A stretch of DNA of 40,838 bases from Acidobacteriota bacterium (GTDB taxonomy: Bacteria; Acidobacteriota; Terriglobia; Terriglobales; Acidobacteriaceae), in assembly GCA_019243475.1 (NCBI GenBank), contig JAFAUE010000214.1, forward strand, positions 1 to 40,838. The letters are read 5' to 3'. Position 1 is the first letter of the stretch. Every line of letters begins with the position of its first letter. Below the pieces are notes generated by a model that was not told the origin of the DNA, did no database searches, and worked only from the letters and a program-made list of their open reading frames with translations. This document shows, in pieces, positions 18,835 to 28,860 of this stretch. The position numbers were made by a program, and so were the translations under genes.

Positions 18835-21033
18835 TTACTCTCCGCCGAACCGGAAGCGCAGGCCTGCACGGAAGTTTGCCTTCAGCGCAGGGAATCCCGC
18901 AGCTTCCTCATAGCGCTTGTTCAGCAGGTTCTCGACAGAGACAAACGCCGTGACGTGCCGCTGCAATTCATACCAGCCGCTGACGTCGGCACGGACGTAC
19001 CCGGCGGCGTGATCTACATGCGGTGTGAGGCCGAGAAAATCTGAATCCGTACGCCGCCCAATGCCGACAGCGCTCAAGTTTGCGCCCCAACGTGTGCTGA
19101 GGTAATTCACGGTTGCAGAGCCTGCGTGCTTAGGACGACGCAGCAAGGGCTGTCCTGCCGCCACAAGTGGGTCCGTCGCTAAGGGTGATTGCAGGATTTG
19201 ACTTGAGGTATACGTGTACGCGGCGTCGAGGCTGACGCGGTTCGCGGGCCGACCGTGAAATTCGATCTCAGCGCCGTGAGCTAATGAACGGTTGAGGTTG
19301 ATGAACTGAGAAATAAAAGTGGTTGGATCGAAGGTAGAGGTAATTTGGTCGCGGAAGAGGTTGTGATAGTAAGTTCCAGATAATGAATACCGATCTTTCA
19401 GAAAATTCTGGACGAACCCGGTTTCAATCGTCTGATTCCGCTCCGGCCTCAGCTTCGGATTGGGAATAATAAAGAACGACGCGGTGCCGAAACTCTCGTC
19501 CAGACTTGGCTCCTTGATGCCTTGTCCGTACGCGACGCGCAACCGCGTTGCTCCGACCTTCGCGCTTCCGCGGTGCGCCAAAAATGTGAGCGCCGCTCGA
19601 GGTACGCCCGTGTTTCCAAAGCTCTCGTTATGCACAAAGCGTCCGCCCGCTACCAATGTCAAGCGTGAGAAGGACAACACCTGCTCCGCGTAGAGCGCAT
19701 GGTTACGCCGAAGCCCATGTGTCAGCGGCAGGGCAGTCAGGTCTCCGATGAAGCCGTTTTCGTCTTCGAACTCGTAGCCGAAATTGGTGCGTGCCCATAG
19801 TCGCGGATCGTACTCGCCGTGATACATAAACCCGGCGCGGTTCAAGTCTGCATAACTATCGAAGGGAAAATCGAAATTACCGAAGGCCGGAGATTCGCGC
19901 CCGGGATCCATAAAATTGTCCAGGTTCTCGCGCACGTGGTGATACTCGTACCCGCTAAAGCTGTGGTTCCACTGGCTGCCCGTCTGAACCAACAGATCGC
20001 CACTGGCAAGAAAGTTGTTCTGCCGCGCCCGCTGATCGCTGTCTGGCGGGATCAGTTCCTGACCGTTGAAGTTGAAGAACGATTGCACGCCGCTGCGCTC
20101 AGTCGTGTGGCGCGTGCGAAAACGAAGGGCGACGCGGGAAGCGAGTTTCATGCCGATGTTCGCGCCTTCAGACGAATTCGAATAGGCATCATTGATGCCT
20201 TGGCCAAGCGAATTGAATTGCTCAGCAAACAGGTTGTAGTCGATGCGGCCAACGGCTCCCGCTACAGAGGCAGACCCGTCCGCCGTCGAGAATGTTCCAC
20301 CGTAAGAGGAGAGCGTTAACTCCGGAGTGCGCGTGGTGCCGGTGGCGCTGAACAACTGCACGACGCTGGTGAGCGCGTCAGAGCCGTACAGCACGCTCTC
20401 GGGGCCGCGGACAAATTCGAAGCGATCCCCGCCAATGGTCGGTACAACGCCGAAATCAAAAATCCCTCCGGGTTCATTTACCGGCACACCATCGACGATC
20501 ACCTTGTTGTAATCGGAGTCGCCTCCGCGGACGAAGAGTGACGCCAGGCCGCCGCGGCGTCCGTCAGTGTTGATTACCGCTCCGGCGAGATAACGAATGG
20601 CATCTGCCGCATCGACTGGTTGGCGATTGAGAAGGGTGCCGCGATCAACGGTTTCCACCGGTGCGCCGGTTTCATCGGCAGGAAGAGGAGTTTCCGTCGC
20701 GGTGACCACCACCGTTTCATTTCGGACTGCCACCTTTAGTTGGACATTTAAGTCCGCATTGCTCTGCTCACCGGTTTCCACGATCTTCTCGGCAAATCCC
20801 GGAGCCAGCACCTGTACGCGCCATGGTCCCGGTTGCAAAATGGGAAAGACGGCGGTTCCCGCCGCGCTGGTGTTTGCCGAGCCAACATTGGCGTTGTTCG
20901 ACAGACGATAGATGCGCACGCTAGCGCCCGCAACCGCGCTACCCGTGGCATCGGAAACATGAACGGTGAAGTCAGTTGCCGTCGCCAGAAGCGGCGAGGC
21001 GATTAGGAGCAAGAGACGAAAGCAATTCCGCAC
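18835..21033 (-). CDS. TonB-dependent outer-membrane receptor (BtuB-like, predicted cobalamin uptake)
   Basis: N-terminal carboxypeptidase-regulatory-like domain, plug (DAADAIRYLAGAVINTDGRRGGLASLFVRGGDSDYNKVIVDGVPVNEPGG), beta-barrel ending in ...GLRFRFGGE; preceded by a cobalamin riboswitch; GTG 21033 has SD AGGAGG. Confidence 0.92.
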   Translation of the reverse strand: MRNCFRLLLLIASPLLATATDFTVHVSDATGSAVAGASVRIYRLSNNANVGSANTSAAGTAVFPILQPGPWRVQVLAPGFAEKIVETGEQSNADLNVQLKVAVRNETVVVTATETPLPADETGAPVETVDRGTLLNRQPVDAADAIRYLAGAVINTDGRRGGLASLFVRGGDSDYNKVIVDGVPVNEPGGIFDFGVVPTIGGDRFEFVRGPESVLYGSDALTSVVQLFSATGTTRTPELTLSSYGGTFSTADGSASVAGAVGRIDYNLFAEQFNSLGQGINDAYSNSSEGANIGMKLASRVALRFRTRHTTERSGVQSFFNFNGQELIPPDSDQRARQNNFLASGDLLVQTGSQWNHSFSGYEYHHVRENLDNFMDPGRESPAFGNFDFPFDSYADLNRAGFMYHGEYDPRLWARTNFGYEFEDENGFIGDLTALPLTHGLRRNHALYAEQVLSFSRLTLVAGGRFVHNESFGNTGVPRAALTFLAHRGSAKVGATRLRVAYGQGIKEPSLDESFGTASFFIIPNPKLRPERNQTIETGFVQNFLKDRYSLSGTYYHNLFRDQITSTFDPTTFISQFINLNRSLAHGAEIEFHGRPANRVSLDAAYTYTSSQILQSPLATDPLVAAGQPLLRRPKHAGSATVNYLSTRWGANLSAVGIGRRTDSDFLGLTPHVDHAAGYVRADVSGWYELQRHVTAFVSVENLLNKRYEEAAGFPALKANFRAGLRFRFGGE

Positions 21034-21067
21034 GGCAATCCTCCTGGGCACGCGAGTGGGATTGGGT

Positions 21068-21275
21068 TGTACGGTTCGCGCCGGTCTCCTGACTTACGAG
21101 CGGCCCGGACCAGCCGGACCCGGATGCCCCCTTCCCATTCCGGAACACCGGAACAGTGGTTCTGGACATCCTTGAACTCGATTACAGTTGCGCGGCAGCG
21201 CGGGATTTGCACCCGCTTCCCTGATCCCGGCAAGCCGGGATCGCGCGATCCGCGTTCAGTTGTGAAGGTGAATGT
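21068..21275 (-). promoter_or_regulatory. Cobalamin (AdoCbl/B12) riboswitch
   Basis: Minus-strand GGGAAGCGGGTGCAAATCCCGCGCTGCCGCGCAACTGTAA ... GTAAGTCAGGAGACCGGC matches the conserved B12 aptamer core; directly upstream of the TonB receptor. Confidence 0.93.
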
Positions 21276-21429
21276 AGGGCTTGGATCGAGAGCTTGTCAA
21301 ACGACAAAGGACGTTTTCAGTTTTCAGTCCTCAGTTTGCGAACATTGAAACACAAAGCCAGAACACGGATGGGACGGATTGAACCAATCGGACAGATAGG
21401 CCGAAGATACACAAGCCAGGCCCGGGAAG

Positions 21430-22674
21430 TTACTGTTCCCAACGGCGGAAGATCAGCGACCCATTCGTTCCGCCGAACCCGAAAGAGTTTGAGAGTGCGA
21501 TGTTGACGCGAGCCTTGCGCGACCGGTTAGGGACGTAGTCCAGGTCGCATTCCGGATCGGGATTGTCCAGGTTAATGGTAGGCGGCAGATTCTGATCGCG
21601 CAGTGCCAAAACGGTAATCCCTGCTTCGAGCCCACCGGCCCCGCCCAGCAGATGGCCGGTCATCGACTTCGTGGAGCTCACTGCTAAGCCATTCTTTGCG
21701 TGCTCGCCAAACGCGCGCTTTATTGCTTTGGTTTCGAGCACATCGCCCAGCGGCGTCGAAGTGCCATGGACGTTGATGTAATCCACCTGCTCGGCTGTAA
21801 TATTCGCGTCTTTGAGGGCATTCACCATGACGCGATATCCGCCTTCGCCTTCTTCCGCGGGCTGGGTAATGTGATAAGCGTCAGCACTCATTCCATAGCC
21901 GATGATCTCCGCCATAATCGGAGCTCCGCGGCGTCGGGCGAATTCCAGCTCTTCCAGGATCAAAATGCCCGCGCCTTCGCCGATCACGAAGCCGTCGCGG
22001 TCCTTATCGAATGGCCGACTTGCCTTTTCGGGATCGCCGTTGCGCGTTGAGAGCGCGCGCATGGCGGCGAAACCGCCTACTCCCATCGGCGTGACTGCTG
22101 CCTCGCTTCCGCCGGCAATCATCACGTCGGCAGCGCAGCGTTGGATAATTTTGTACGCGTCGCCAATCGAGTGTGCGCTTGTGGTGCAGGCCGTAGCTGT
22201 AGCTTCGTTCGGCCCTTTGGCGTCGTAGCGGATGCTCACGTGTCCGGCGGCGAGATTAATGATGGCCGCGGGAATAAAGAAGGGAGATATCTTGCGCGGG
22301 CCGCCATTGATCAGATTCGAATGCTCCCGCTCGATGACGTCGAATCCGCCGATGCCGGAGCCGATGTGCACGCCTACGCGCTCCGAGATCTCCGGCGTGA
22401 TGTTCAAGCCGGACATCCTGATGGCTTCATCGGTGGCCCCCATGCAGAGATGAATGAAGCGGGCCATCTTCTTAACTTCTTTTTTCTCGATGAAGTTCAG
22501 AGGATCGAAGTTCTTCACTTCGGCGGCGATGGTGCACGCAAATCCGGTTGTGTCGAAGCCGGTGATGGTGGCAACGCCGCTCTTGCCGGCGAGCACGTTC
22601 GACCAGACTTCCGCACTGGTGTTGCCCACACCGCAAATCAGGCCCAGGCCAGTGACGACAACTCGACGGCTCAA
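21430..22674 (-). CDS. fabF: Beta-ketoacyl-ACP synthase II
   Basis: 414 aa; MSRRVVVTGLGLICGVGNTSAEVW; active site TACTTSAHSIGDA; NVHGTSTPLGDVLE; STKSMTGHLLGGAGG. Confidence 0.97.
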   Translation of the reverse strand: MSRRVVVTGLGLICGVGNTSAEVWSNVLAGKSGVATITGFDTTGFACTIAAEVKNFDPLNFIEKKEVKKMARFIHLCMGATDEAIRMSGLNITPEISERVGVHIGSGIGGFDVIEREHSNLINGGPRKISPFFIPAAIINLAAGHVSIRYDAKGPNEATATACTTSAHSIGDAYKIIQRCAADVMIAGGSEAAVTPMGVGGFAAMRALSTRNGDPEKASRPFDKDRDGFVIGEGAGILILEELEFARRRGAPIMAEIIGYGMSADAYHITQPAEEGEGGYRVMVNALKDANITAEQVDYINVHGTSTPLGDVLETKAIKRAFGEHAKNGLAVSSTKSMTGHLLGGAGGLEAGITVLALRDQNLPPTINLDNPDPECDLDYVPNRSRKARVNIALSNSFGFGGTNGSLIFRRWEQ

Positions 22675-22677
22675 AGC

Positions 22678-22923
22678 TTACTTGCCGCCTTTCGCGTGCG
22701 CGTTGATGTAATCGATGGCGTTCTTCACCGTTTTGATCTTTTCGGCTTCCTCATCGGGGATCTCGATGTCGAAAGCTTCTTCAAATGCCATTACTAATTC
22801 CACGGTGTCGAGCGAGTCGGCCCCGAGGTCGTCAACGAACGACGCATTGGGCGTGACTTCGCCTTCATCGACTCCAAGTTGCTCTACGATGATCTGCTTT
22901 ACCTTCTCGTCCACTGCGGCCAT
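22678..22923 (-). CDS. acpP: Acyl carrier protein (copy 1)
   Basis: 81 aa; [35 protein letters not shown]. Confidence 0.96.
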   Translation of the reverse strand: MAAVDEKVKQIIVEQLGVDEGEVTPNASFVDDLGADSLDTVELVMAFEEAFDIEIPDEEAEKIKTVKNAIDYINAHAKGGK

Positions 22924-23028
22924 GCGCGTTCCTCGCTCTTTCTGGATTCACTGCAAAGGCTACAAAACTGCATTTCCAAATTTCAGGTTTTGAGTCGAGC
23001 TCACCTTCAGACCCGATCTTGCGAATGC

Positions 23029-23277
23029 CTATTGCTTGGCGATCTTGGAATTCTTTTCGATGTAGCTGACAGCGTCCTGGACAGTCTTTATTTTCTCGGC
23101 TTCTTCATCGGGGATTTCGAGGTCAAAGGCCTCTTCGAAGGCCATGATGAGTTCCACGCGATCGAGCGAGTCGGCGCCGAGATCGTCGACAAAAGAGGCA
23201 GTGGGTGTGACTTCGCTCTCCTCTACGCTGAGCTGGTCCACAATGATCTGTTTGACCTTGTCTTCGATCCCCGGCAT
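23029..23277 (-). CDS. Acyl carrier protein (copy 2)
   Basis: [63 protein letters not shown]...; SD GGAGGAG before ATG 23277. Confidence 0.95.
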   Translation of the reverse strand: MPGIEDKVKQIIVDQLSVEESEVTPTASFVDDLGADSLDRVELIMAFEEAFDLEIPDEEAEKIKTVQDAVSYIEKNSKIAKQ

Positions 23278-23380
23278 CGAAACTCCTCCTGTCTGTGCGA
23301 GATGCACAGTACAAACTCCTCAGTCTAAATGGCGGTAGGAAAAGCTGGCAAGAAGGGAGCCGTAAGCTGGGGGCGCGCCC

Positions 23381-24682
23381 TTACCCGCCAACCTGAAGAG
23401 GAATCAATTGCGTGCGCGGCGGCGAGCTGTCGCGGCCTTTGCGTTTGCTGAAAGCCAGGCGGTACACGGCGTCGTACTGCGCGCCGACTACTTCCGGGCT
23501 TCGCGTTGCCAGGCAGTGCTCGCGCGCAGCGGCGCCAAGGGCCCGCCGGAATTGGGGATTGCCGGCAAGGAAGCTGGCGCGCTGCGTGATGTCTGAAACC
23601 TCACCGGGGCGGAACCACAGGCAGCCACGCCCATCCGAAGTGATTTCGCGATGTTGCTCAGTGTCCGCAGCCAGCAGCGCGCGCCCGCGAGCCTGAGCCT
23701 CCAGCGCAAAGCTTTGCCCTGACTGGTCGATGCCGCAGATCACCACATCGGCAGAAGCCATCGCCACCGGCCGCGCGTCGCTGGGAAGAATGCTCACCCA
23801 ATCCGACAATTGGCAGATCCCCGCCACTTCGCGTAGAAGGTCTTCAGCTTCTTCCTCGCACAAAAAGACAAACTTTACCGTGGGGTGCTGGTGCTTAAGC
23901 ACAGCCAGCACGCGCATCGAGCGCAGCACCGCATCGCGGCCAGTCCAGGATGCGGGACTTGGAACCGATGGAATCAGAAAGAAGATGCTTTCTGCGTTTC
24001 CTGACGCGGCCTGCTCCAGCCATTTCCGATCCGGCTTCGATTCAAGATAGTCCGATGGGATTGGTTCCGGTACTAGGAAAACGTTGTCCGCTCCCACTCC
24101 GCGATCGAGCGATGCAAGCCGCACGCTGTGGCTCTTGACTACGACTGCCGCAGCGCGCGTTAACACGAACTGCTCCGCGACACGAAAAGAGCGGGCCAGC
24201 CACGAGTTCTCATCGTGAGAACCGTCAGCCGCGGCTAATTTTTCGACGGGAAGATTGAATTGATAGACGACGCCAGAGCCTGAACGCACAGCTGCCATTC
24301 CCGAGGCGAATGAATGTGCGTGAATCACTTCCGCTGCGCTCTCCGCGGCAGCATCATTCAACAGCCTGCGCCAGTCACGCACATGGTTCCACATGCGCAA
24401 GAGAGAGATCTGAGACGCTTCCAACGACCTTCCGCTTTCCGCGAAGGCGCTGGGTAATCCGAACCCTGCGGGAGTTAGTAATTGCGGACGCATGCCCGCA
24501 GCCAGCTGTCCTTCTACCAGCGGAAGAACGTCGCGTGCCGCCTCGCACGCATGCACCACACTCCAGGGATGGCGTTTGTTTATGACGCGCGTGCCGAGCG
24601 GAGCGTTCGTTTGATCTGCACTCAGCGAGCGCTGAGCGGAACTTTTCATGGCGCGCTTGCCCGAGAGTTGGGCCGGGGACAT
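23381..24682 (-). CDS. GT4-like glycosyltransferase (putative)
   Basis: 433 aa; HPWSVVHACEAARDVLPLVEGQLAAGMRPQLLTP..., two-Rossmann GT-B-like layout with FALEAQARGRALLAADTEQHREI; start uncertain. Confidence 0.7.
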   Translation of the reverse strand: MSPAQLSGKRAMKSSAQRSLSADQTNAPLGTRVINKRHPWSVVHACEAARDVLPLVEGQLAAGMRPQLLTPAGFGLPSAFAESGRSLEASQISLLRMWNHVRDWRRLLNDAAAESAAEVIHAHSFASGMAAVRSGSGVVYQFNLPVEKLAAADGSHDENSWLARSFRVAEQFVLTRAAAVVVKSHSVRLASLDRGVGADNVFLVPEPIPSDYLESKPDRKWLEQAASGNAESIFFLIPSVPSPASWTGRDAVLRSMRVLAVLKHQHPTVKFVFLCEEEAEDLLREVAGICQLSDWVSILPSDARPVAMASADVVICGIDQSGQSFALEAQARGRALLAADTEQHREITSDGRGCLWFRPGEVSDITQRASFLAGNPQFRRALGAAAREHCLATRSPEVVGAQYDAVYRLAFSKRKGRDSSPPRTQLIPLQVGG

Positions 24683-24685
24683 CGG

Positions 24686-25789
24686 CTAAGAAACTTCCTT
24701 TCTTTGTTCCACCAGGAGTTGGGAATATGGCAGTACCTGGTTGCGACCGCGGGATTTGGCCGCGTAGAGCGCCGCATCGGCGTATTCAATCAGTTTCTGA
24801 CGGCAATCCGCATCGTGCCGGTACACTGCTATTCCGATGCTGATTGTGAGCCGCTCGTGGCCTTGAAGTCCTTCGATTTCAAAGTTGAAGTTCTGCACGG
24901 CTCGGCGCAGTCGCTGCGCGACGGTCATGGCTTCCTGCTCTGAGGCCTCAGGCAGAATGATGACAAATTCTTCTCCGCCATATCGCGCCACAGTATCCAC
25001 TTCGCGCATGTCCTTCACCAGAAGTGCCGTGACCTGCCGCAACACCTGGTCTCCGACGTGATGCCCGTAATTATCATTCAGCGATTTGAAGTGATCGATG
25101 TCCACCATCAGCAGTGAAAACTGTTCGCCTTTGCGATCAGAACGTTTTACTTCAAGATCGAGTTGTTGCTCGAAGTACCCGCGAGTTCGCAACCCAGTGA
25201 GATAGTCGGTGAACGCGAAACGCAGCAGTCCCTCGTTGGCTTGCTCGCGGGTCAGCAGATTTTCCGAAACGAGGGCGAGCGTCCACAGCAAGTGAGCATC
25301 TTCTTCAGTGAAGCCCTCACACTTGATGCAAAAGAGCTGCAGCGAACCGAGCACACGCCCTTTCACGAATAAGGGCACTACCAGCGCCGATTCCGCGCCT
25401 GCAGCTTTCAGTTCGAGATCCGCCTTTTCGTGCTTGCCGGGATAAATCAGCAGCGGCGTAGCTTGTTGTGTTACCCAGAAGTGCAGCAGATTCCCGCCCC
25501 ACGGAACTTGCGGAGTGTGCTCCATGCGCCCGCGCTGCAGGCGCAACTCCATTTTTTCTTGCGGCTCGTTCCAGAAATAAACGCACGCACTATCGAAGGT
25601 TGCGATCGCTGCCGCTACGTCGCAGATGAGATTGAGAGCCGGCCCCAGTTGCATCTGCGAGCCTGTCATCGTAGCCAGGCCGAGAATGGCCTGCACGCTA
25701 CGCCACCGTCTCCCGATAATCTCCGGGCTCAATTCGCCCCTCGCGGCGATGGCGAACTGCTCGATCTTGAAATCCGGGTCGGTTTGCAT
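24686..25789 (-). CDS. GAF-GGDEF diguanylate cyclase
   Basis: 367 aa; N-terminal GAF-like region; DYLTGLRTRGYFEQQLDLEVKRSDR...ARYGGEEFVIILPEA (GGEEF). Confidence 0.94.
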   Translation of the reverse strand: MQTDPDFKIEQFAIAARGELSPEIIGRRWRSVQAILGLATMTGSQMQLGPALNLICDVAAAIATFDSACVYFWNEPQEKMELRLQRGRMEHTPQVPWGGNLLHFWVTQQATPLLIYPGKHEKADLELKAAGAESALVVPLFVKGRVLGSLQLFCIKCEGFTEEDAHLLWTLALVSENLLTREQANEGLLRFAFTDYLTGLRTRGYFEQQLDLEVKRSDRKGEQFSLLMVDIDHFKSLNDNYGHHVGDQVLRQVTALLVKDMREVDTVARYGGEEFVIILPEASEQEAMTVAQRLRRAVQNFNFEIEGLQGHERLTISIGIAVYRHDADCRQKLIEYADAALYAAKSRGRNQVLPYSQLLVEQRKEVS

Positions 25790-26213
25790 GGGGAGAAACT
25801 GCCGAGCGACTAAAGTCTTCCTGCTACTTCAACCAGTCCTGCTGCTCCTAGGATGCTAAGAAGAGCATAGTCCGTGGTATCTACATGATTACGCTAATGC
25901 GTTGGCCTTTAGGTAATTCCACAAAACCACCCGAAATTCCGGAGAAACAGGGAAGATTTGCCTAAAAAAATGGCACTCCAAGACTCGATCGCCTGCCCGG
26001 TATTAGGGCATTGTCTGTAGGTCTAGTTAAATGAAGCACTTGCAAACGCATCTACTCCGGGTCTAGGATAGATCTCGCTGTGAACACGCTTGAACCCCCC
26101 AGAAGCGTGTCGCTCGCGTCGCCCGTTTTTCAACATTCTTTGAAGTCAGCGGTTTCCTAGCTCGTTTCCCGTGCTGGGACGTATTCGTCTCAACACGCCC
26201 ATGGAGAAGCGTT

Positions 26214-26954
26214 ATGGCTTGGTACGCGTACTGCATCACGGAACAAAAAGCCTTCCTCGGTTCCGCCCGCTCCCGTCGTCCCTTTCCAGTTGAAGGACTC
26301 AATGGTGTTCGTAGCAGTCAGGTGTTTGCTTATCCCAGTGGCGATCTCGCCGTGATCGTCAGCGAGTACGTAGCCGGCGATCTAACTCAGCAGGCCGTGA
26401 TCGAGCACGCGCGCGTAGTGAGCGAGTGCTTCCGCAACACGACAGTTCTCCCGTTCCGTTTCGGTACAGTCTTTGACAACGATGACGCGTTGCGGCGCGC
26501 CATACGCGCGAACCGGAAGGCATTTACGGATTCCGTCTCGCGGCTGAAGGGCAAGGCGGAAATGCATTTGAAGTTGGTCGTCAAAGACGGCTCGCTGCGC
26601 GAAGCTATGAACGATATCGAGTTGCCAAGTTCTGTCGGCGGCGAATACTTGTCGCGGTTGCGTGAGAAGGCCGCCCGCCATCGTGAACGTCAAACCAAGG
26701 CGCGCGCCCTTTCCGTCCAGGTAAACAAGCTCTTTCATCCGCTGGAAGAAGAAGTAAGCTGCCGCAAGAACGAAACCGGCGGCATGCTGATCGACATCGC
26801 TCATCTCATTGACGAGAAGTCGGTTGAGCGCTATCAGAACAGTTACAACAGCGCCATGCGCCAGCTAAAGAACTGCGAGATTCTAATCAGCGGACCGTGG
26901 CCTCCCTACCATTTCACGCCTGGCAAGCTCCGGACAGGAAGCACAAATAGCTAA
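26214..26954 (+). CDS. Gas vesicle protein GvpL/GvpF family protein
   Basis: 246 aa; MAWYAYCITE...VFAYPSGDLAVIVSEY...VIEHARVVSECFRNTTVLPFRFGTVFDNDDALRRAI...LKGKAEMHLKLVVKD: characteristic GvpL/F pattern. Confidence 0.88.
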   Translation: MAWYAYCITEQKAFLGSARSRRPFPVEGLNGVRSSQVFAYPSGDLAVIVSEYVAGDLTQQAVIEHARVVSECFRNTTVLPFRFGTVFDNDDALRRAIRANRKAFTDSVSRLKGKAEMHLKLVVKDGSLREAMNDIELPSSVGGEYLSRLREKAARHRERQTKARALSVQVNKLFHPLEEEVSCRKNETGGMLIDIAHLIDEKSVERYQNSYNSAMRQLKNCEILISGPWPPYHFTPGKLRTGSTNS

Positions 26955-26957
26955 GAC

Positions 26958-27018
26958 CGATAGGCATTAGGCATCGGTGAATCGACTAAGAAAGCCACCG
27001 ACTGCCTATTGCCTAACG
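26958..27018. repeat. Inverted repeat downstream of the gvpL/F gene
   Basis: CGATAGGCATTAGGCATCGGTG ... CACCGACTGCCTATTGCCTAACG, near-complementary arms. Confidence 0.65.
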
Positions 27019-27223
27019 CGTTTCCCATCGCGTTTCTGTTCGAAACTGGCTAATATAGGCATCCAAGTACCAATCTTTGGAATCTGAGTGCTAGGCTGAG
27101 TTCCGGGCCGGTGTTTCTTCTTCGCTCGCGCCGCGGATTACAGCAGGACAGCTGTGCGTCCTAAGTGCTTCAGATTTCTTGCCTTGGAGCACGTCCACCA
27201 GACTAGTTTGCGCGAGGGCCGGC

Positions 27224-28699
27224 TTGCAGTCTAAGACGCGGATTCTGATTGCGGATGATGACCCGGCAATGGCCAGATCGCTGGGTGACTTCCTCTCCCG
27301 TCGCAATTTCGAGTGTGCCTTCGCCGTAAGCCACGAAGAGAGCCTGCGCACCATGCGCTCCTTCGACCCCAGCGTTGTGTTACTCGACTACACCCTGCCT
27401 CCCGCAGATGGCAGTGAAACGCTGGAGCGCATTAAGCAAATGCGCCCGGACACCCCTGTAATTGTGTATTCCGGTGTAGAAGCTCCTGACGTCATCTTCC
27501 GCCTTTCCAAGCTGGGCGCCGAAGACTTCATCACCACGCCCTTTCAGCTGAATGAACTCGTCTCGCGCATCTCGCGCGCTCTAGAGAAAAACGGCGCCGC
27601 CGACGATGGGCAATTGCGCGATCGTGTCCGCCGCCAAAGCGATTTCTCCACGCTTTTCGGCACGAGCCCGCGCATGGAGGAAATCAAGAACACGATCGAG
27701 CAGGTGGCGGAAACCAGCGCCACAGTCTTGATACGCGGCGAGAGCGGAACCGGCAAAGAGGTGGTTGCGCGCATGATCTACGCGCAGTCTTTACGCCGCG
27801 AAAAGCCATTCGTGAAAGTAAACTGCGCCGCCATCCCCCATGAACTACTCGAGAGCGAGCTCTTTGGATACGAGCCGGGGGCGTTTACCGGCGCTAACCG
27901 GCAGAAGCTGGGAAAGTTCGATCAGGCAAATTACGGAACGTTATTTCTTGACGAAATCAGCGAGATGCATCCGGCGCTGCAAGCCAAGTTGCTGCACGTG
28001 CTGCAGGATGGACAATTTTCGCGTCTCGGCGGCAAGCGTGACATTGCTGTAGACGTGCGGGTATTGGCCGCTACCAATAAGTTTCTCGAGAAAGCGGTCT
28101 CGCAGGGTGCCTTTCGCGAGGACCTGTTCTATCGACTCAATGTCGTCACCGTGCACATTCCGCCTCTGCGAGAGCGCGGCGAAGAGATTCCCCTGTTTCT
28201 TGATTTCTTCTGGCGAAAGTACAGCGAGTTTTACGGCAAACAGCCTCCACCGTTCAGCGATTACGCGTTGTCGCGCATGATGGATTACGAGTGGCCTGGC
28301 AACATCCGGGAATTGGAAAACCTGGTAAAGCGTTACGTGATCGTCGGCAACGAATCCCAGATCATCCGTGAGATCTCGACACACAAACCGATCATCTCTT
28401 CCGGCGTTGCCAGTTCCGCCGTTACCAATTCAGCGGTTGCTTCTGCGCCACAGCCGAACAACTCGACGTCTCCCTCGAGTGGTAACTCGCAGCATGAAAC
28501 CGAGCGGCCCTCGCTACTCGAGATTGGACGCCGCGCCGCGCTCCTGGCCGAGCGTGAGGCGATCGAGAAGGTGTTATACGAGACACGTTGGAACCGCCGC
28601 CAAGCTGCGAAGATCCTGAAGATCAGCTATAAGGCTCTGCTCAACAAGCTGAAGGCGATGGAAGAGCAGAATGCCGAATCTAAGCAACCACAAGCCTAA
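27224..28699 (+). CDS. Sigma-54-dependent NtrC-family response regulator (REC-AAA+-Fis HTH)
   Basis: Receiver ILIADDDPAMARSL...VVLLDYTLP; AAA+ GESGTGKEVVARMIY, GAFTGA, GTLFLDEISEM; C-terminal Fis-type HTH; TTG 27224 has SD GAGGG (ORF open to TTG 27179). Confidence 0.95.
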   Translation: MQSKTRILIADDDPAMARSLGDFLSRRNFECAFAVSHEESLRTMRSFDPSVVLLDYTLPPADGSETLERIKQMRPDTPVIVYSGVEAPDVIFRLSKLGAEDFITTPFQLNELVSRISRALEKNGAADDGQLRDRVRRQSDFSTLFGTSPRMEEIKNTIEQVAETSATVLIRGESGTGKEVVARMIYAQSLRREKPFVKVNCAAIPHELLESELFGYEPGAFTGANRQKLGKFDQANYGTLFLDEISEMHPALQAKLLHVLQDGQFSRLGGKRDIAVDVRVLAATNKFLEKAVSQGAFREDLFYRLNVVTVHIPPLRERGEEIPLFLDFFWRKYSEFYGKQPPPFSDYALSRMMDYEWPGNIRELENLVKRYVIVGNESQIIREISTHKPIISSGVASSAVTNSAVASAPQPNNSTSPSSGNSQHETERPSLLEIGRRAALLAEREAIEKVLYETRWNRRQAAKILKISYKALLNKLKAMEEQNAESKQPQA

Positions 28700-28860
28700 A
28701 AGTGGAATCGCGATACCACATCGGTCTCTGAATCCCGAGTAGGTGAATTCAGTATTAGGGTATTGCAGCATTCGCCAAATATGCATCAATGCTGGTGTTT
28801 CTAAGTATCCCGTTTTCAACACCTAGCGCCAGCGGCTTTGGTTTTCTAAGTGCTTAAGGG

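Noticed and set aside
18736-19044. ORF (102 aa, +) directly after the EgtD-like methyltransferase, initially considered another RiPP gene
   Set aside because: Most of it is antisense to the TonB receptor C-terminus; composition and lack of motifs fit a spurious GC-rich antisense frame.
22141-22797. 218-aa + strand ORF opposite fabF/acpP
   Set aside because: Antisense shadow of conserved genes.
25965-26000. TGGCAC as a possible sigma-54 -24 element upstream of gvpL/F
   Set aside because: No GC-type -12 element at the required spacing.
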